DNA of 64,000 nt from Armatimonadota bacterium (GCA_021324165.1 JAJPJR010000040.1:62001-126000), one strand, 5' to 3'; positions 16,903 to 26,314 are shown, numbered from the stretch's first letter. Notes: generated by a model not told the origin, from the letters alone. Made by a program: numbers and translations.

Positions 16903-17204
16903 GATCGAAAACTTTTCGGACGATCGTTTCGACTTTGGTTCTGTTCAACTGCGAAATTGATCAGCGACTCGAATCGGACCGTGCGGGTGGAGGGTACCCA
17001 GTCTGCCCCCCAAATGTCGCTTTGTTCACTGCCGTGGTTTAGGAGTGCTTTTTCGGAGTCTGCGGGCCACTCGCCGCCCGCTGCAAGCACGCCTGCTGCA
17101 ATGTCTACGGCAAGCTTCACGAAGCCTCCCTTTTGCCATTCGAGAAGTTCACGCATTTGCACGGGAGTTGGGGGTTCGCTCAGCACTAAAATCGTCATCT
17201 TCAA
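16899..17204 (-). CDS. DUF5674 family protein
   Basis: A 101-residue protein matching DUF5674 as I remember it: start MTILVLSE, central VKLAVDIAAGVLAAGGEWPADSE-type segment, the QSDIWGADW motif (about 61-69), and a C-terminus with RFESLINFAVEQNQSRN. The function is unknown; these proteins are cytoplasmic and often lie beside small genes. It directly follows asnS (stop 17205) on the same strand with no gap, so it may be the second gene of an asnS-DUF5674-hypothetical transcript. Confidence 0.75.
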   Translation of the reverse strand: MKMTILVLSEPPTPVQMRELLEWQKGGFVKLAVDIAAGVLAAGGEWPADSEKALLNHGSEQSDIWGADWVPSTRTVRFESLINFAVEQNQSRNDRPKSFRS

Positions 17205-18593
17205 TCAAAACTCAGCGCTGCCGGGAACGCGATAAAAAGGAATCACATCGCGAATGTTTTTCATGCCCGTAACGTACATAAGCATGCGCTCAAGGCCCAG
17301 GCCGAAGCCGGAGTGCGGCGCGCTTCCGTACTTTCGAAGATCGAGGTACCACCAGTACGGTTCCTCGGGCAGACCGGCTTCTCGAATGCGATGGAGCAGA
17401 ACGTCGTGGCGCTCTTCGCGCTGCGATCCGCCGATGATTTCGCCGATGCGCGGCACGAGCACATCCATTGCGCGGACGGTCTTTTCATCATCGTTCATGC
17501 GCATATAAAACGCTTTGATCTGTTTGGGATAATCGGTTACGATCACCGGTTTGCCGATTTTCTTTTCGGTAAGATACCGCTCGTGTTCGCTTTGCAGATC
17601 GCAGCCCCATGAGACTGGATATTCAAACGTTTCTCCGCTTTGTTCAAGCAGTTTGATGGCTTCGGTATAGGTGATTCTTTCAAATGCGGACTCTCTTACG
17701 TGTTCAAGCGTTTCGATCACGGTCGGCTCGATGCGCTGATTGAAAAACGCGAGGTCTTGCGCGCAGTTTTGCAGCACGTGTTCGATCAGGTATTTCAGAT
17801 ACTCTTCGGCAAGGTTTATGTTGCCTTCGAGGTCGCAGAACGCCTGTTCGGGTTCGATCATCCAAAACTCGGCAAGGTGCCTTGCCGTGGATGAGTTTTC
17901 GGCGCGGAACGTGGGGCCGAATGTGTAACAGTTTGTGAACGCCTGCGCAAAACATTCCACATTCAACTGTCCCGACACGGTGAGATAGGCTTGGCGCGCA
18001 AAAAAGTCTTGTGCAAAGTCCACCTTTTCGTTTTTGCGGGGCGGGTTTTCAAGATCGAGCGTTGTAACGGTGAACATCGCGCCGGCGCCTTCGCAATCGC
18101 TTGCCGAAATAATCGGCGTGTGCACATAAAGAAACCCGCGATCGTGAAAGAACTTGTGCGTGGCCCAAGAAAGTTCGTTTCTTATGCGGAAGACGGCGCC
18201 GAACGTGTTGCCGCGGACGCGCAGGTGAGAGATTTCTCGAAGGAACTCGAACGATGCACCCTTTTTTTGAAGCGGATAAGACACAGGGTCGGCATCCCCG
18301 AAGATTTCGACATGTTTTGCCGTGAGTTCGACCCGCTGGCCGCTTGCGGGCGATTCGACCAGGTCGCCTTCGAACCGCACGCATGCACCCACGGTGATCC
18401 GCTTGATCAGGTCTTCGGCAATCGCTCCATCGGGAATGACAACTTGAAGATCGGCGAAGCAGCTGCCATCGTTGATCTGCACAAAGTGCACACCTTTGCT
18501 GTCGCGGCGGGTTTTCACCCAACCGTATGCAGAAACCGACTGTTTCGGCTGCGATTCGAGCAGATGTTTGATATAGTTGCGGCGATAGTCCAT
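17205..18593 (-). CDS. asnS: Asparaginyl-tRNA synthetase
   Basis: A 462-residue class IIb synthetase that charges tRNA-Asn. The OB-fold anticodon-binding domain (about 15-105, [16 protein letters not shown]) precedes the catalytic core with [21 protein letters not shown] (motif 2) and [13 protein letters not shown] (motif 3). The core reads as AsnS rather than AspS. I chose the ATG at 18593; the open frame extends to 18917 but that part lies across mnmG and has no family match. No ribosome site is visible. The start is only 40 bases from the divergent mnmG start. Confidence 0.96.
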   Translation of the reverse strand: MDYRRNYIKHLLESQPKQSVSAYGWVKTRRDSKGVHFVQINDGSCFADLQVVIPDGAIAEDLIKRITVGACVRFEGDLVESPASGQRVELTAKHVEIFGDADPVSYPLQKKGASFEFLREISHLRVRGNTFGAVFRIRNELSWATHKFFHDRGFLYVHTPIISASDCEGAGAMFTVTTLDLENPPRKNEKVDFAQDFFARQAYLTVSGQLNVECFAQAFTNCYTFGPTFRAENSSTARHLAEFWMIEPEQAFCDLEGNINLAEEYLKYLIEHVLQNCAQDLAFFNQRIEPTVIETLEHVRESAFERITYTEAIKLLEQSGETFEYPVSWGCDLQSEHERYLTEKKIGKPVIVTDYPKQIKAFYMRMNDDEKTVRAMDVLVPRIGEIIGGSQREERHDVLLHRIREAGLPEEPYWWYLDLRKYGSAPHSGFGLGLERMLMYVTGMKNIRDVIPFYRVPGSAEF

Positions 18594-18607
18594 GCGATGG
18601 GAAAGTT

Positions 18608-18620
18608 TACCAAGTTGGTA
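18608..18620. promoter_or_regulatory. Palindrome and -10-like sites between divergent asnS and mnmG
   Basis: TACCAAGTTGGTA is a perfect 13-base palindrome in the 40 bases separating the two starts. On the plus strand TACAAT (18619-18624) lies eight bases before GTG 18633, fitting a leaderless mnmG mRNA. On the minus strand TAAACT lies ten bases before the asnS ATG. The palindrome could be a shared operator. Confidence 0.4.
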
Positions 18621-18632
18621 CAATTGCAGTTG

Positions 18633-20528
18633 GTGCGCAGTTTCGATGTGATTGTGATCGGATCGGGCCACGCGGGAATCGAAGCCGCGCTGGCCTGCGC
18701 GCGCATGGGTGTTTCTACGGCGTGCGTAACTTTGCGCATTGATCGGAGCGGGCACATGCCGTGCAACTGCAGCATCGGAGGGCCCGCGAAAGGCAACCTC
18801 GCACGCGAAGTTGATGCGCTCGGCGGACAGATGGCCGTAACCACCGATCACACGCTGACGCATATCCGCATCGTGGGCAACAGCAAAGGCCCGGCGGTGC
18901 AAACGCTTCGCGCGCACGCATGCAAATCGCTTTATCCATCGTTCATGCAGAACGTCTTGCGCTCGCAGGGAAGTTTAGAATTGATCGAAGCCGAAGTTGA
19001 AACGGTTTTGCAGGAAGGAGGACGCGTGACGGGAGTCAGGCTTGCAAACGGCGAACAGATTGCTTGCTCTGCGGTGGTGATGACAACCGGCACATTTTTG
19101 AACGGCACGTGTCACGAAGGGATGAACAAGCGCACGGCTGCCCGCCACGGCGATAAGGCCGTAAGCGGACTCAGCGGATTCTTATCGGAGATTGGGGTGC
19201 GCATCAAAAGGTTTAAAACAGGCACCACGCCGCGCGTGAGTTTGAAAACCGTTGACCTCGACCGGGTGGGAGTTCAGCCGTTTGAACCGGACTGCGGCCC
19301 GTTTTCATTTATGCACGAAAGGGTGATGCCGCGGCATAAAATGTACGACTGTTTCGAGACGCGCACCAACGATCGAACGCACAAACTGATTGCCGACAAC
19401 ATTCATTTGAGCGCGGTTTATGGCAAAAAGATTGAAGGCGTGGGGCCGCGATACTGCCCCAGCATCGAAGATAAAATCGTACGGTTTCCTGCCAAGCGTT
19501 CGCACCCTGTTTTTTTGGAGATCGAAGAGTGGACCGGAGATTCGGTTTATGTGCAAGGAACCAGCACCAGTCTGCCTGCCGAAGTTCAGTTGGAGTTTCT
19601 GAAAACGATGCCTGGCTTGGAGAACGTGCAGATGCTTCGAGCCGGTTATGCGGTGGAATATGACATGGCAGATCCGACGCAGCTGCGCGTGACTTTGGAA
19701 AGCAAACTTTGCGGCGGGTTGTTTTTGGCAGGGCAGGTGAACGGCACCAGCGGATATGAAGAGGCCGCAGCGCAAGGGATCGTCGCGGGAATCAATGCCG
19801 CGCGCATGGCGAAAGGCGAACCTGAGTTTGTGCTGACGCGCCACAACAGTTTCATCGGTGTGATGATTGACGATTTGGTGACCAAAGGCGTGGACGACCC
19901 TTATCGGATGCTGACCGCAAGAAGCGAATACCGTTTGCATCTGCGTCATGACAACGCAGACATGCGCTTGACTCCTCTCGGCCGCGAGGTTGGTCTTGTT
20001 AGTGACGAACGATGGCACCGGTTTTGCGAAAAGAAAAACGCTTTGGAATCCAAACTTTTCTGGTTGAATTCAATTCAGTTCGGCGTGAATCACAATCCGA
20101 TTTTTGAAAGCGTTAATATGGCGGGAGTGAAAACAAAGACGACCGGATTTGACGTTTTGCGAAGGCCGAACACGCGGTTTTGTCAGGTGGTAGAGATTGC
20201 CGAAAAAGCGGGGTTTGCGCCCGCTCGATGTGCGCGCGATGCGAGCATTGAACGCGAAGCGGAAGCGCAGGCCGAAGTTCTGGCCAAATATGACGGGTTT
20301 TTCAAACGGCAGGATCACGAAATCGCGCGCCAGCGCCGCTTGGAATCGTTACAAATCCCGCGCGATTTCGATTACGCTTGCATAAAAGGGATCAGCTTCG
20401 AATCACTCGAAAAATTCTCTCGTATTCGGCCCGAAACGGTGGCACGCGCCAGCCGGATTCCTGGAATCCGCCCGACCGACGTTGCGATTCTCATTGGTCA
20501 CTTGCGAAAACTTGCGGTGAAGGCTTAG
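18633..20528 (+). CDS. mnmG: tRNA uridine-5-carboxymethylaminomethyl modification enzyme MnmG (GidA)
   Basis: A 631-residue FAD enzyme that, with MnmE, modifies wobble U34 of several tRNAs. The FAD-binding site is [18 protein letters not shown]. The MnmG signature [22 protein letters not shown] (two cysteines) and [17 protein letters not shown] are present. The GTG at 18633 gives the normal N-terminus and sits eight bases after TACAAT; ATG 18597 is in frame but only three bases from the asnS start codon. The open frame runs further upstream without homology. Its 3' end overlaps the convergent transferase by 38 bases. Confidence 0.97.
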   Translation: MRSFDVIVIGSGHAGIEAALACARMGVSTACVTLRIDRSGHMPCNCSIGGPAKGNLAREVDALGGQMAVTTDHTLTHIRIVGNSKGPAVQTLRAHACKSLYPSFMQNVLRSQGSLELIEAEVETVLQEGGRVTGVRLANGEQIACSAVVMTTGTFLNGTCHEGMNKRTAARHGDKAVSGLSGFLSEIGVRIKRFKTGTTPRVSLKTVDLDRVGVQPFEPDCGPFSFMHERVMPRHKMYDCFETRTNDRTHKLIADNIHLSAVYGKKIEGVGPRYCPSIEDKIVRFPAKRSHPVFLEIEEWTGDSVYVQGTSTSLPAEVQLEFLKTMPGLENVQMLRAGYAVEYDMADPTQLRVTLESKLCGGLFLAGQVNGTSGYEEAAAQGIVAGINAARMAKGEPEFVLTRHNSFIGVMIDDLVTKGVDDPYRMLTARSEYRLHLRHDNADMRLTPLGREVGLVSDERWHRFCEKKNALESKLFWLNSIQFGVNHNPIFESVNMAGVKTKTTGFDVLRRPNTRFCQVVEIAEKAGFAPARCARDASIEREAEAQAEVLAKYDGFFKRQDHEIARQRRLESLQIPRDFDYACIKGISFESLEKFSRIRPETVARASRIPGIRPTDVAILIGHLRKLAVKA

Positions 20529-21249
20529 CCCGCAAGCGCAGGAAGTGCGGATGCAGATGCCGCTTGAGTACCGCCCATAACAGTTCAGACCTTTTGAGAG
20601 CGCCGCGCTGCATCGCGATCAGCAGATGCCGCTGCCAAATTTCGGTGAGAGGATGCCGGGGATTGCGCCAAGGCTGCGAGGCGACGTGAGTAAAGTGGAT
20701 GAGTTTGGTGTCCTCGCGCAGAATGTTCATGTGGTTCCAGCGTGGATCGAGCGGCTCCAAACCGTTCAAATCGAACCATTTCAGGTACATAAAATCGCCG
20801 TAATGAATCTGTCCATCTTGCAGCGGGGATTTGTCAGAAACCACGTTATTGAAAATCGTGTGCGGGTCCCATGCCTTCAGCCGCTCGCAATTCATCACCA
20901 TCACGCTGGTGTGGTTTGCCTGTTTTACGGGCCGATTGCCAAACATTCCTTCGCCGCCTTGCACGAAGGCGAGGTCTTTGTCATCGGGCAGAGAGTCCCA
21001 AAGGCCGCGGATGTCTTGCAAAACCAGTTGATCGGCATCCAAATAGATCGCTTTGCCCTGGAAGTTGCAATACGAAGGAACCATGAACCTTACGAAGCCG
21101 AAGTTGGTTCCGCCAACCCGCTTTTGCTGTTGAAAACAGAAACGGATTTCAACCGGCGACGAGGTGCTCCGGCGAATGGAATCTGCCAAAACGGTTTGCG
21201 CTATGTACTGTTTTGGCTCGGTGCCGATGAACACCCGAATTGGCTCCAT
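20491..21249 (-). CDS. Glycosyltransferase, family 8-like
   Basis: A 252-residue GT-A-fold transferase. The start [22 protein letters not shown], a central [18 protein letters not shown] with the metal-binding DxD (about 70-76) and a C-terminal [15 protein letters not shown] are typical of GT8-type (glycogenin/LgtC-like) enzymes. Donor and acceptor are unknown. GGGAGA precedes the ATG, and TATATT lies about 22 bases upstream. Its last 38 bases overlap mnmG. Confidence 0.85.
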   Translation of the reverse strand: MEPIRVFIGTEPKQYIAQTVLADSIRRSTSSPVEIRFCFQQQKRVGGTNFGFVRFMVPSYCNFQGKAIYLDADQLVLQDIRGLWDSLPDDKDLAFVQGGEGMFGNRPVKQANHTSVMVMNCERLKAWDPHTIFNNVVSDKSPLQDGQIHYGDFMYLKWFDLNGLEPLDPRWNHMNILREDTKLIHFTHVASQPWRNPRHPLTEIWQRHLLIAMQRGALKRSELLWAVLKRHLHPHFLRLRAKPSPQVFASDQ

Positions 21250-21310
21250 TCTCCCGATTCCCCGAGAGAATATACCGCGCGGCCGCAGGTTGTTATTTCG
21301 ACGCCGTGCT

Positions 21311-22975
21311 TTAGCCCCGAGGCGCGATGACCACCGGAAGCCGCCCTTGCCGCAACGTGTAAACCCACGCTTCGTAAACGGTGGGAATGCCGCGTCCGCT
21401 CAACATTTTTTCGTCCAACTTTCCGGCAACATCCACCATTTTCACTGCGCCGCTTGCGTCTTTGTTTTTGTTGCGCGCTGCGGCGAGTGTGAAATAAGCC
21501 CACGGATATTCGGGGCCAGCCTTTGCGGCTGCTTCGGCCATATCCAAACCTTCTTTGTCTTTGTCTTGATTAAGCAAAACCAAAGCGAGGCCGTTCAGCG
21601 CTTCGGCGGAATCCGGTTTGGCCAATCGCGCGAGTTCCATGTAATCGTAAGCCATCTGCAACAGATACTCTTTGTCGGAAGCGAATGCGGGTGTCAGCGC
21701 CTGGTTCAGAGCGTCGTAACCGCGTTGAAGATAAGCGTCGGTAAACAGCGGGTTTTGAATCACAGCCTTGCGAAAGTTCTCGCGCGAACTGATGAAATCG
21801 CCCGTCCAGAACTGCAGCAGCGAAAGGTAGTAATACACCTCGGGATCGGTGATGTTTTTCGACAGCAGCTGCGTGATCTGGCTCGCAATCGCTTTTGAAT
21901 CGTTCTTTCGCACCGCCGTAAACGCCGCGGCGGTCATCACCGAAGGCGATTCGGAATCCGAAAGGATCGCCTGCTTCAGCGCGTCGGCGGCCTTGTCGTA
22001 GTTGCGGTAGTACGCGTATCCAGCCGAGGTGAGCGCCCACATAACCGCATCGCGCGCCGACCGCTTTTGAACGTTTTCGCTGATGGCGGTCGCTTCCATC
22101 ATTCGGCCCGATCGCATGCAGGCGAACATCAGCCGGTCAGCCACCGCCGCATCAGGCTCAAACTCGTTGTAAGCCTTTTTCAAAATCCTAATCGCCGTGG
22201 AAAACTCGTTGTTGGCGATGTAAAGGTCGGCGAGTTTAATCCGATTCGCATCCGTTTCGGCGCCCATCGCCTTGATGCGCAGCTGCATCGCCTTATGCTT
22301 GTTGGCAATCGCTGCGGAAAAATCGTCGAACGTCTGTTTGAGGAGCTGGTTCTTATCGGTGCTCGAAGGCACAAATTTGAACGCCCTTTCCATGTGCACG
22401 GCGGCGACCAGGTCGCATGTGTCCGGATTCTCATCCATCACCATCGCATCTTCCGACCATTTTTGTGCTTCATCCAAAATCCCTGCGCCAAGATATGCCC
22501 GTGCGAGCGTAATGCGAGCCGGTACTGAATCTTCATCGGCCTTTAAGGCGATCCGAGCGGCATTGATCGCGTCGTAAAACTTCGAATTGTTCAAAAACGT
22601 GTTGGCGTTGGCCAAGTGATATGCCGAGCCCTTCTTCAACTGGTTGTCAACGGTCAAATTCAGCGTGACCTTTTTGCTGCTTCCATCTGAGGCGTAAGCC
22701 GCGATGACGAGCGTCAGCGGGCCCTCTTTTTCGGCGATCGTGTCGAGTTTCATTGTATAGGGCGTGCTGCGATCGGTTTCGCGCAGCTGATCTCCCACAT
22801 AAAACTCCACCTGATTAATGCTCACGGGAGCATCAACCGTAACCGAAATCTCCAACACGCCGCTAAGGCGGTCGCCGTTCTTCAGAGAACTGTTAATGAC
22901 GATGTCGCGGGCAAAAGCCGGCGTCGAAACGGCTGCCAAAAGGCAGAGTGCAAACGATGCGTTTTTCAATTTCAT
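21311..22975 (-). CDS. Exported Ig-like and TPR-repeat protein
   Basis: A 554-residue protein with a signal peptide (1-22, ending STPAFA), an Ig-like domain (about 24-110; RLSGVLEISVTVDAPVSINQVEFYV is typical of bacterial Ig folds) and a long TPR-like helical array (about 120-554). It is probably a periplasmic or outer-membrane scaffold; partners are unknown. AGGAGC precedes the ATG. It starts 44 bases after the P-II gene on the same strand, so the two may be cotranscribed. Confidence 0.8.
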   Translation of the reverse strand: MKLKNASFALCLLAAVSTPAFARDIVINSSLKNGDRLSGVLEISVTVDAPVSINQVEFYVGDQLRETDRSTPYTMKLDTIAEKEGPLTLVIAAYASDGSSKKVTLNLTVDNQLKKGSAYHLANANTFLNNSKFYDAINAARIALKADEDSVPARITLARAYLGAGILDEAQKWSEDAMVMDENPDTCDLVAAVHMERAFKFVPSSTDKNQLLKQTFDDFSAAIANKHKAMQLRIKAMGAETDANRIKLADLYIANNEFSTAIRILKKAYNEFEPDAAVADRLMFACMRSGRMMEATAISENVQKRSARDAVMWALTSAGYAYYRNYDKAADALKQAILSDSESPSVMTAAAFTAVRKNDSKAIASQITQLLSKNITDPEVYYYLSLLQFWTGDFISSRENFRKAVIQNPLFTDAYLQRGYDALNQALTPAFASDKEYLLQMAYDYMELARLAKPDSAEALNGLALVLLNQDKDKEGLDMAEAAAKAGPEYPWAYFTLAAARNKNKDASGAVKMVDVAGKLDEKMLSGRGIPTVYEAWVYTLRQGRLPVVIAPRG

Positions 22976-23019
22976 TTTCGCTCCTGCGTCTGACGTTTGG
23001 CGCCGTTGGCGCGGTTCGA

Positions 23020-23358
23020 TCAGACCGCGGTCTCTCCTCTCTCTCCAGTTCGAATCCGAATGCAGTCGAGTTCCCGTTGCAGCACAATTTTGCCGTCTCC
23101 CGGCCGGCCCGACCTTGCACTGCCTGCGATCGCCTCGACGACGGCCTCGGCCATGTCGTCGCGAACCACGGTTTCCAGTTTCAGCCTTGCGGGAAGCGGG
23201 ATGACATACTCTTTTCCCAGCATCCAGTCGCTCGGTTCGGCTGAAGATCCACAGCCCCTAACCTCGGAAACCGTAATCCCGGTAACCCCACGCTCCGCGA
23301 GCGCCGATTTGACCTCCTCGAGCCTGTGCGGCCTCACATAAGCGACCACTCGGATCAC
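23020..23358 (-). CDS. glnB: Nitrogen regulatory protein P-II family
   Basis: A 112-residue P-II trimer-type signalling protein that senses ATP/ADP and 2-oxoglutarate. Motifs are VTGITVSEVRGCG (family: T-x-x-V/G), a T-loop with GKEYVIPLPARLK carrying the tyrosine uridylylated in proteobacteria, and RSGRPGDGKI plus IRIRTGERG. No amtB or glnA is adjacent, so GlnB and GlnK cannot be told apart. It starts with GTG, five bases after TAAAAT. Confidence 0.92.
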   Translation of the reverse strand: MIRVVAYVRPHRLEEVKSALAERGVTGITVSEVRGCGSSAEPSDWMLGKEYVIPLPARLKLETVVRDDMAEAVVEAIAGSARSGRPGDGKIVLQRELDCIRIRTGERGETAV

Positions 23359-23363
23359 GGCAC

Positions 23364-23369
23364 ATTTTA
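23364..23369 (-). promoter_or_regulatory. Leaderless-type -10 box of the P-II gene
   Basis: TAAAAT on the minus strand, followed by five bases and the GTG at 23358, with no Shine-Dalgarno. The expected transcription start falls at the start codon. Confidence 0.55.
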
Positions 23370-23501
23370 CCGGCTGCGTCCGCCCCGCGCGGCAGGCAGC
23401 CCGAAAGCCTAAAGCCGCATGGCAGCCTCGCCGAAAATCTTAGGCAGAGGGCAGGCTTTTTGGGCCGGCCCCCACAATTCAAAAAAGAACGGAGGCAGAT
23501 T

Positions 23502-24179
23502 TTGGCCAAATACAGTTTTCCGAAGACCGAAAAGGAATTCCACGCGTGGTTCAGCAACTTTCAGCAAACCTTCGCGTCGAACTACAAAAAATACGGGTTC
23601 ACGTCGCGCGACGTGGCAGCCGTCAACAAGTTTTTCAAGAGTTGGCAGAACTCTTATAACTTTTGGAACGGATTCAACCAGTTTTATGCCTGGTACACCA
23701 AATACCACACCACCGAATTCGCAAACTTCAAAACGTTCGTCGCCGGCTTTTGGAACACCATTCAAAACAGCTCAAAATTCGACGGCAACTGGCAGCGATG
23801 GTTCGGCGTTACAGCGCCCAAATCAACCAAAAGCACCACGAAAACCAAAAGCACAAGCAGAAAGAAATCGAACGGCACCGGCACTACGCCGACCCTGCTC
23901 ACCGAATGGAAGAACGGCAAACTTTATCTTTATGTGAAGCCCGGAACCACCGGCAAGCCCACGTGGGCCACAGGATGCACCGTTCAATACAAAACGACCG
24001 GCGGAACTTGGAAAACGGTTGGCAAAGGCGCCAAAACGACGTTTGCGCACGGTTTCAACGGCACGAAGAAAGTTTCGTACCGCGCGTGCTGGTACGGATC
24101 GGGCAAAACCAGCGGCTGGAGCAAAACCAGCTCCTATAACTGGGGAACGACCAAAACAGGCTTGAAGAAAGCGGCGTAG
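23502..24179 (+). CDS. Aromatic-rich hypothetical protein
   Basis: A 225-residue protein with no family I recognise. Residues 1-102 form a helical-looking domain very rich in Phe, Trp, Tyr and Asn (FKSWQNSYNFWNGFNQFYAW). A Thr/Ser/Lys linker follows (about 104-130), then a beta-rich domain with repeated Trp and Tyr (about 133-220), perhaps FN3-like. No signal peptide; net positive. I chose TTG 23502 because GGAGG lies at 23491-23495; the longer frame from 23460 has no site. A terminator hairpin follows inside the convergent gene. Confidence 0.7.
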   Translation: MAKYSFPKTEKEFHAWFSNFQQTFASNYKKYGFTSRDVAAVNKFFKSWQNSYNFWNGFNQFYAWYTKYHTTEFANFKTFVAGFWNTIQNSSKFDGNWQRWFGVTAPKSTKSTTKTKSTSRKKSNGTGTTPTLLTEWKNGKLYLYVKPGTTGKPTWATGCTVQYKTTGGTWKTVGKGAKTTFAHGFNGTKKVSYRACWYGSGKTSGWSKTSSYNWGTTKTGLKKAA

Positions 24180-24200
24180 CCAAACGCCTCTTGCCAAACG

Positions 24201-24701
24201 TTACCGAGCGGATTTCGATTTCGAAGTCCGCTCGCTCTTTTTGGTTGAACCTTTTCTCGAAGTGAGCGCGCGTTCGTAGATGTTTACGTACTCATCCACG
24301 GTTACCCGTTTGATCAACTTTCCGATTTCGGCGAGGGGCAGGTCGTCGGCGTTTTTGAACCGAATGCAAGCCTTTCCCATATCGAGTTTTTTGCCCATCT
24401 TTTTGGCGGCGGCTTGAAGGGATTCGGCCAGCGGCGGATTCATATAAACGCACATCAGATGCAAGGACATGCCTGATTTGTTCGAAGCCAACGCTGCAAA
24501 CGGCAGGGGCTGCTTCGGATCGCAGTGATACCCATTCGGATAAACTTTGTGCGGAATGTAGTAGCCGATGCAGTTGTATTGAATCCCTTCCTCGAACTTT
24601 GGGTCGAGGTTTTTCAAAATCACCGCCCGCACTTTTTGGATCTGCTCCAAACGGTCTTTTGGCAGAGAATTCAAATAGGCATCAACGGTGGTTGGCTTCA
24701 T
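24201..24701 (-). CDS. DUF1801 (YdhG-like) domain protein
   Basis: A 166-residue protein with a DUF1801 domain (about 1-130): start TVDAYLNSLPKDRLEQIQKVR, EEGIQYNCIGYYIPHK, and GKKLDMGKACIRFKNADDLP. This is a frataxin-like fold of unknown function. The last 22 residues are Lys/Ser/Arg-rich. Its start overlaps the iscA-type gene by 20 bases, so it ends the Suf operon, although the family has no established Fe-S role. Confidence 0.88.
   Translation of the reverse strand: MKPTTVDAYLNSLPKDRLEQIQKVRAVILKNLDPKFEEGIQYNCIGYYIPHKVYPNGYHCDPKQPLPFAALASNKSGMSLHLMCVYMNPPLAESLQAAAKKMGKKLDMGKACIRFKNADDLPLAEIGKLIKRVTVDEYVNIYERALTSRKGSTKKSERTSKSKSAR
24205..24242 (+). terminator. Rho-independent terminator for the aromatic-rich gene
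   Basis: CGAGCGGA (24205-24212) pairs with TCCGCTCG (24227-24234), extended inward to a 14-base stem with one G-U pair, then CTCTTTTT. It lies inside the 3' coding end of the convergent DUF1801 gene. Confidence 0.8.
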
Positions 24702-25056
24702 TCTCTTTCTTTCCTTTTGGTGTGAAACTCGTCCCGCAGCCGCAGCTTCGTTTTGCGTTTGGGTTATCGAATCTAAATCCGCCGCCGATGAGGTTTCCCG
24801 TATAATCCAGCGAACTCCCGTGCAGATAAATCGCCGATTTTACGTCGCACACGAGCGTTATTCCATCGAATTCCGCATGAAGGTCGTGCGGTTTGCGCGC
24901 GGCATCGAGCATTAGAACGTATTCCAGCCCCGAGCATCCGCCGCCCTTCACTCCGATGCGCAAAGCGACGTCGGCGCGGCCGTCTTTTGCAATCAAACGT
25001 TTGATCTGTTCGATCGCGGCGGCGGTGGGAGTTACGGGAAACTGTTGGCTCGACAT
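24682..25056 (-). CDS. A-type iron-sulfur carrier (IscA/SufA/ErpA family)
   Basis: A 124-residue HesB/IscA protein that carries Fe-S clusters to apoproteins. The three conserved cysteines are present: one in GGCSGLEY (about 37-44) and the C-terminal pair in RSCGCGTSF (about 102-110). The very C-terminus is lysine-rich. It follows rrf2 with a one-base gap and overlaps DUF1801. IscA, SufA and ErpA cannot be separated by sequence here; the Suf context favours SufA. Confidence 0.93.
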   Translation of the reverse strand: MSSQQFPVTPTAAAIEQIKRLIAKDGRADVALRIGVKGGGCSGLEYVLMLDAARKPHDLHAEFDGITLVCDVKSAIYLHGSSLDYTGNLIGGGFRFDNPNAKRSCGCGTSFTPKGKKENEANHR

Positions 25057-25057
25057 G

Positions 25058-25525
25058 CTACTGTTTGATGATGGTCATCTGCGTGAGCGCATCGCGTGAT
25101 TTCGGCGATGCTTCGGGCGGAAGAAGGTCGGCGAGCGTTACGTTTTCCAAAACGTCATCCACCGCGCGCTGAAGTTTGTTCCAAAGCGACCGCACCGAAC
25201 AGGTGGAATCATGAATGCACGTTTCCAAATAGCCGGAATGCCGGTCGCAAAACTGGTCATCGTACAAACGGCCGCCAAGCGCCGTCAGCACGTTTTTGAT
25301 TTTGATCTCAGCGGCGGGAGCCGCCAAAGCGTAGCCGCCCGACTGTCCGCGCGTAGATTTCACAAACCCATCGCGGCGCAAGGAGTTCACAAGTTTTGCG
25401 ACGTTGGGAATGGTGAGGCCCTCGGCCCTCGAAATCTCCGCAACGGTAATGCTTCCGTTTTCGCCCGCCCTCCCAATGGCGATGAGGCAGCGAAGTCCGT
25501 ACTCTTCTTGCGCGCTGAATTTCAT
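25058..25525 (-). CDS. Rrf2-family regulator, probable Fe-S-sensing repressor of the suf operon
   Basis: A 155-residue Rrf2 regulator. The winged helix (about 1-75) has EEYGLRCLIAIGR, NVAKLVNSLRRDGFVKSTRG and GGYALA. Three cysteines in FCDRHSGYLETCIHDSTCSV (about 90-108) are spaced much like the [2Fe-2S] ligands of IscR/RsrR-type proteins, so it likely senses cluster supply and controls the operon it lies in. The unusual mid-operon position means it would be made with its targets. The start overlaps the sufT stop as ATGA. Confidence 0.9.
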   Translation of the reverse strand: MKFSAQEEYGLRCLIAIGRAGENGSITVAEISRAEGLTIPNVAKLVNSLRRDGFVKSTRGQSGGYALAAPAAEIKIKNVLTALGGRLYDDQFCDRHSGYLETCIHDSTCSVRSLWNKLQRAVDDVLENVTLADLLPPEASPKSRDALTQMTIIKQ

Positions 25526-25863
25526 AACAAACCAAGAGCGAGTTTTGCTTCGTCGCTCATCCTCTCAATCGAAAACGGCGGGTCCCAAGTCAGTTCCACT
25601 GCGGCATCCGCAACGCCCGGCGTACTCCTTACTGCGTCCTCAATTTCCTGGGGAAGCGTCTGCGCGACCGGACAGTTCGGAGAAGTGAGTGTCATCACGA
25701 CTCTCACCGTGGCATCGTCATGCACTTCCACTTCATAAATCAGCCCTAAATCGTAAACGTTCAGCGGGATTTCCGGATCATAAACGTTGCGAAGCGATTC
25801 GATTACTGCGTTTTCAAGCAGGCTTTTTGATATCGTGTTCAGGTTTTCAATCGGCTTAGGCAT
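25522..25863 (-). CDS. sufT: SufT / MIP18-type Fe-S assembly protein (DUF59)
   Basis: A 113-residue MIP18/DUF59 protein involved in Fe-S cluster maturation or delivery. It shows ESLRNVYDPEIPLNVYDLGL (about 22-42), TLTSPNCPVAQTLP with the conserved cysteine, and a C-terminal VELTWDPPFS. It overlaps sufU by eight bases and the rrf2 start by four, so it is coupled to both. Confidence 0.93.
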   Translation of the reverse strand: MPKPIENLNTISKSLLENAVIESLRNVYDPEIPLNVYDLGLIYEVEVHDDATVRVVMTLTSPNCPVAQTLPQEIEDAVRSTPGVADAAVELTWDPPFSIERMSDEAKLALGLL

Positions 25864-26314
25864 CGCTTTCAGTTGTCACCGTTTGGTTGGGGTTATTGAG
25901 CGCGGCTTCCAAAGTATGCCACGCCAAAGTAGCGCATTTCACTCGCATCGGAAACTCGCGCGTGCCCGAAAGCGCAGACAGTTTGCCCAGCGACGACGTG
26001 TCGCACGCACCCGTCAGCATCTCGTGAAACTTCCTAAACATCAGTTCGGCTTCTTGAACCGTTTTTCCTTTGATCGCTTCGGACATCAGCGACGCGCTGG
26101 CGACCGAAATCGCACATCCCGATGACTGAAACTTGACATCTGCAATCACGCCATCTTTCACCTCCAGCATCAAAACGATCTGATCTCCGCACAGCGGATT
26201 GTGTCCGACCGCTCTTCGATTGGCGGAATCGAGAGACCCCGCGTTGCGCGGGTGCTTGCTGTGATCCAGAATGACCTGTTGATACAGATCGCTCAGTTCG
26301 CCTTCGAACGTCAC
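25856..26314 (-). CDS. sufU: SufU-type Fe-S scaffold / sulfur acceptor (NifU-like N-terminal)
   Basis: A 152-residue SufU. Zinc/sulfur-site cysteines are seen in HNPLCGDQI, SSGCAISVASASLMSEAIKGK, and VKCATLAWHTL near the C-terminus. SufU accepts persulfide sulfur from SufS. The spacer between the second and third cysteine is long, as in SufU rather than IscU. It starts with GTG overlapping the sufS stop (GTGA). Confidence 0.95.
   Translation of the reverse strand: MTFEGELSDLYQQVILDHSKHPRNAGSLDSANRRAVGHNPLCGDQIVLMLEVKDGVIADVKFQSSGCAISVASASLMSEAIKGKTVQEAELMFRKFHEMLTGACDTSSLGKLSALSGTREFPMRVKCATLAWHTLEAALNNPNQTVTTESDA

Noticed and set aside
17991-18632. N-terminal extension of MnmG by about 200 residues
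   Set aside because: It lies antisense to asnS and lacks homology; the FAD-binding start is reached from GTG 18633.
18594-18917. N-terminal extension of AsnS by 108 residues
   Set aside because: It overlaps mnmG on the other strand and does not resemble any AsnS; ATG 18593 gives the normal N-terminus.
23400-23490. Possible c-di-GMP (GEMM) riboswitch before the aromatic-rich gene
   Set aside because: Short strings such as GCCTAAAG and ATGGCAGCC looked suggestive, but the conserved core pairings and the tetraloop-receptor part are missing.
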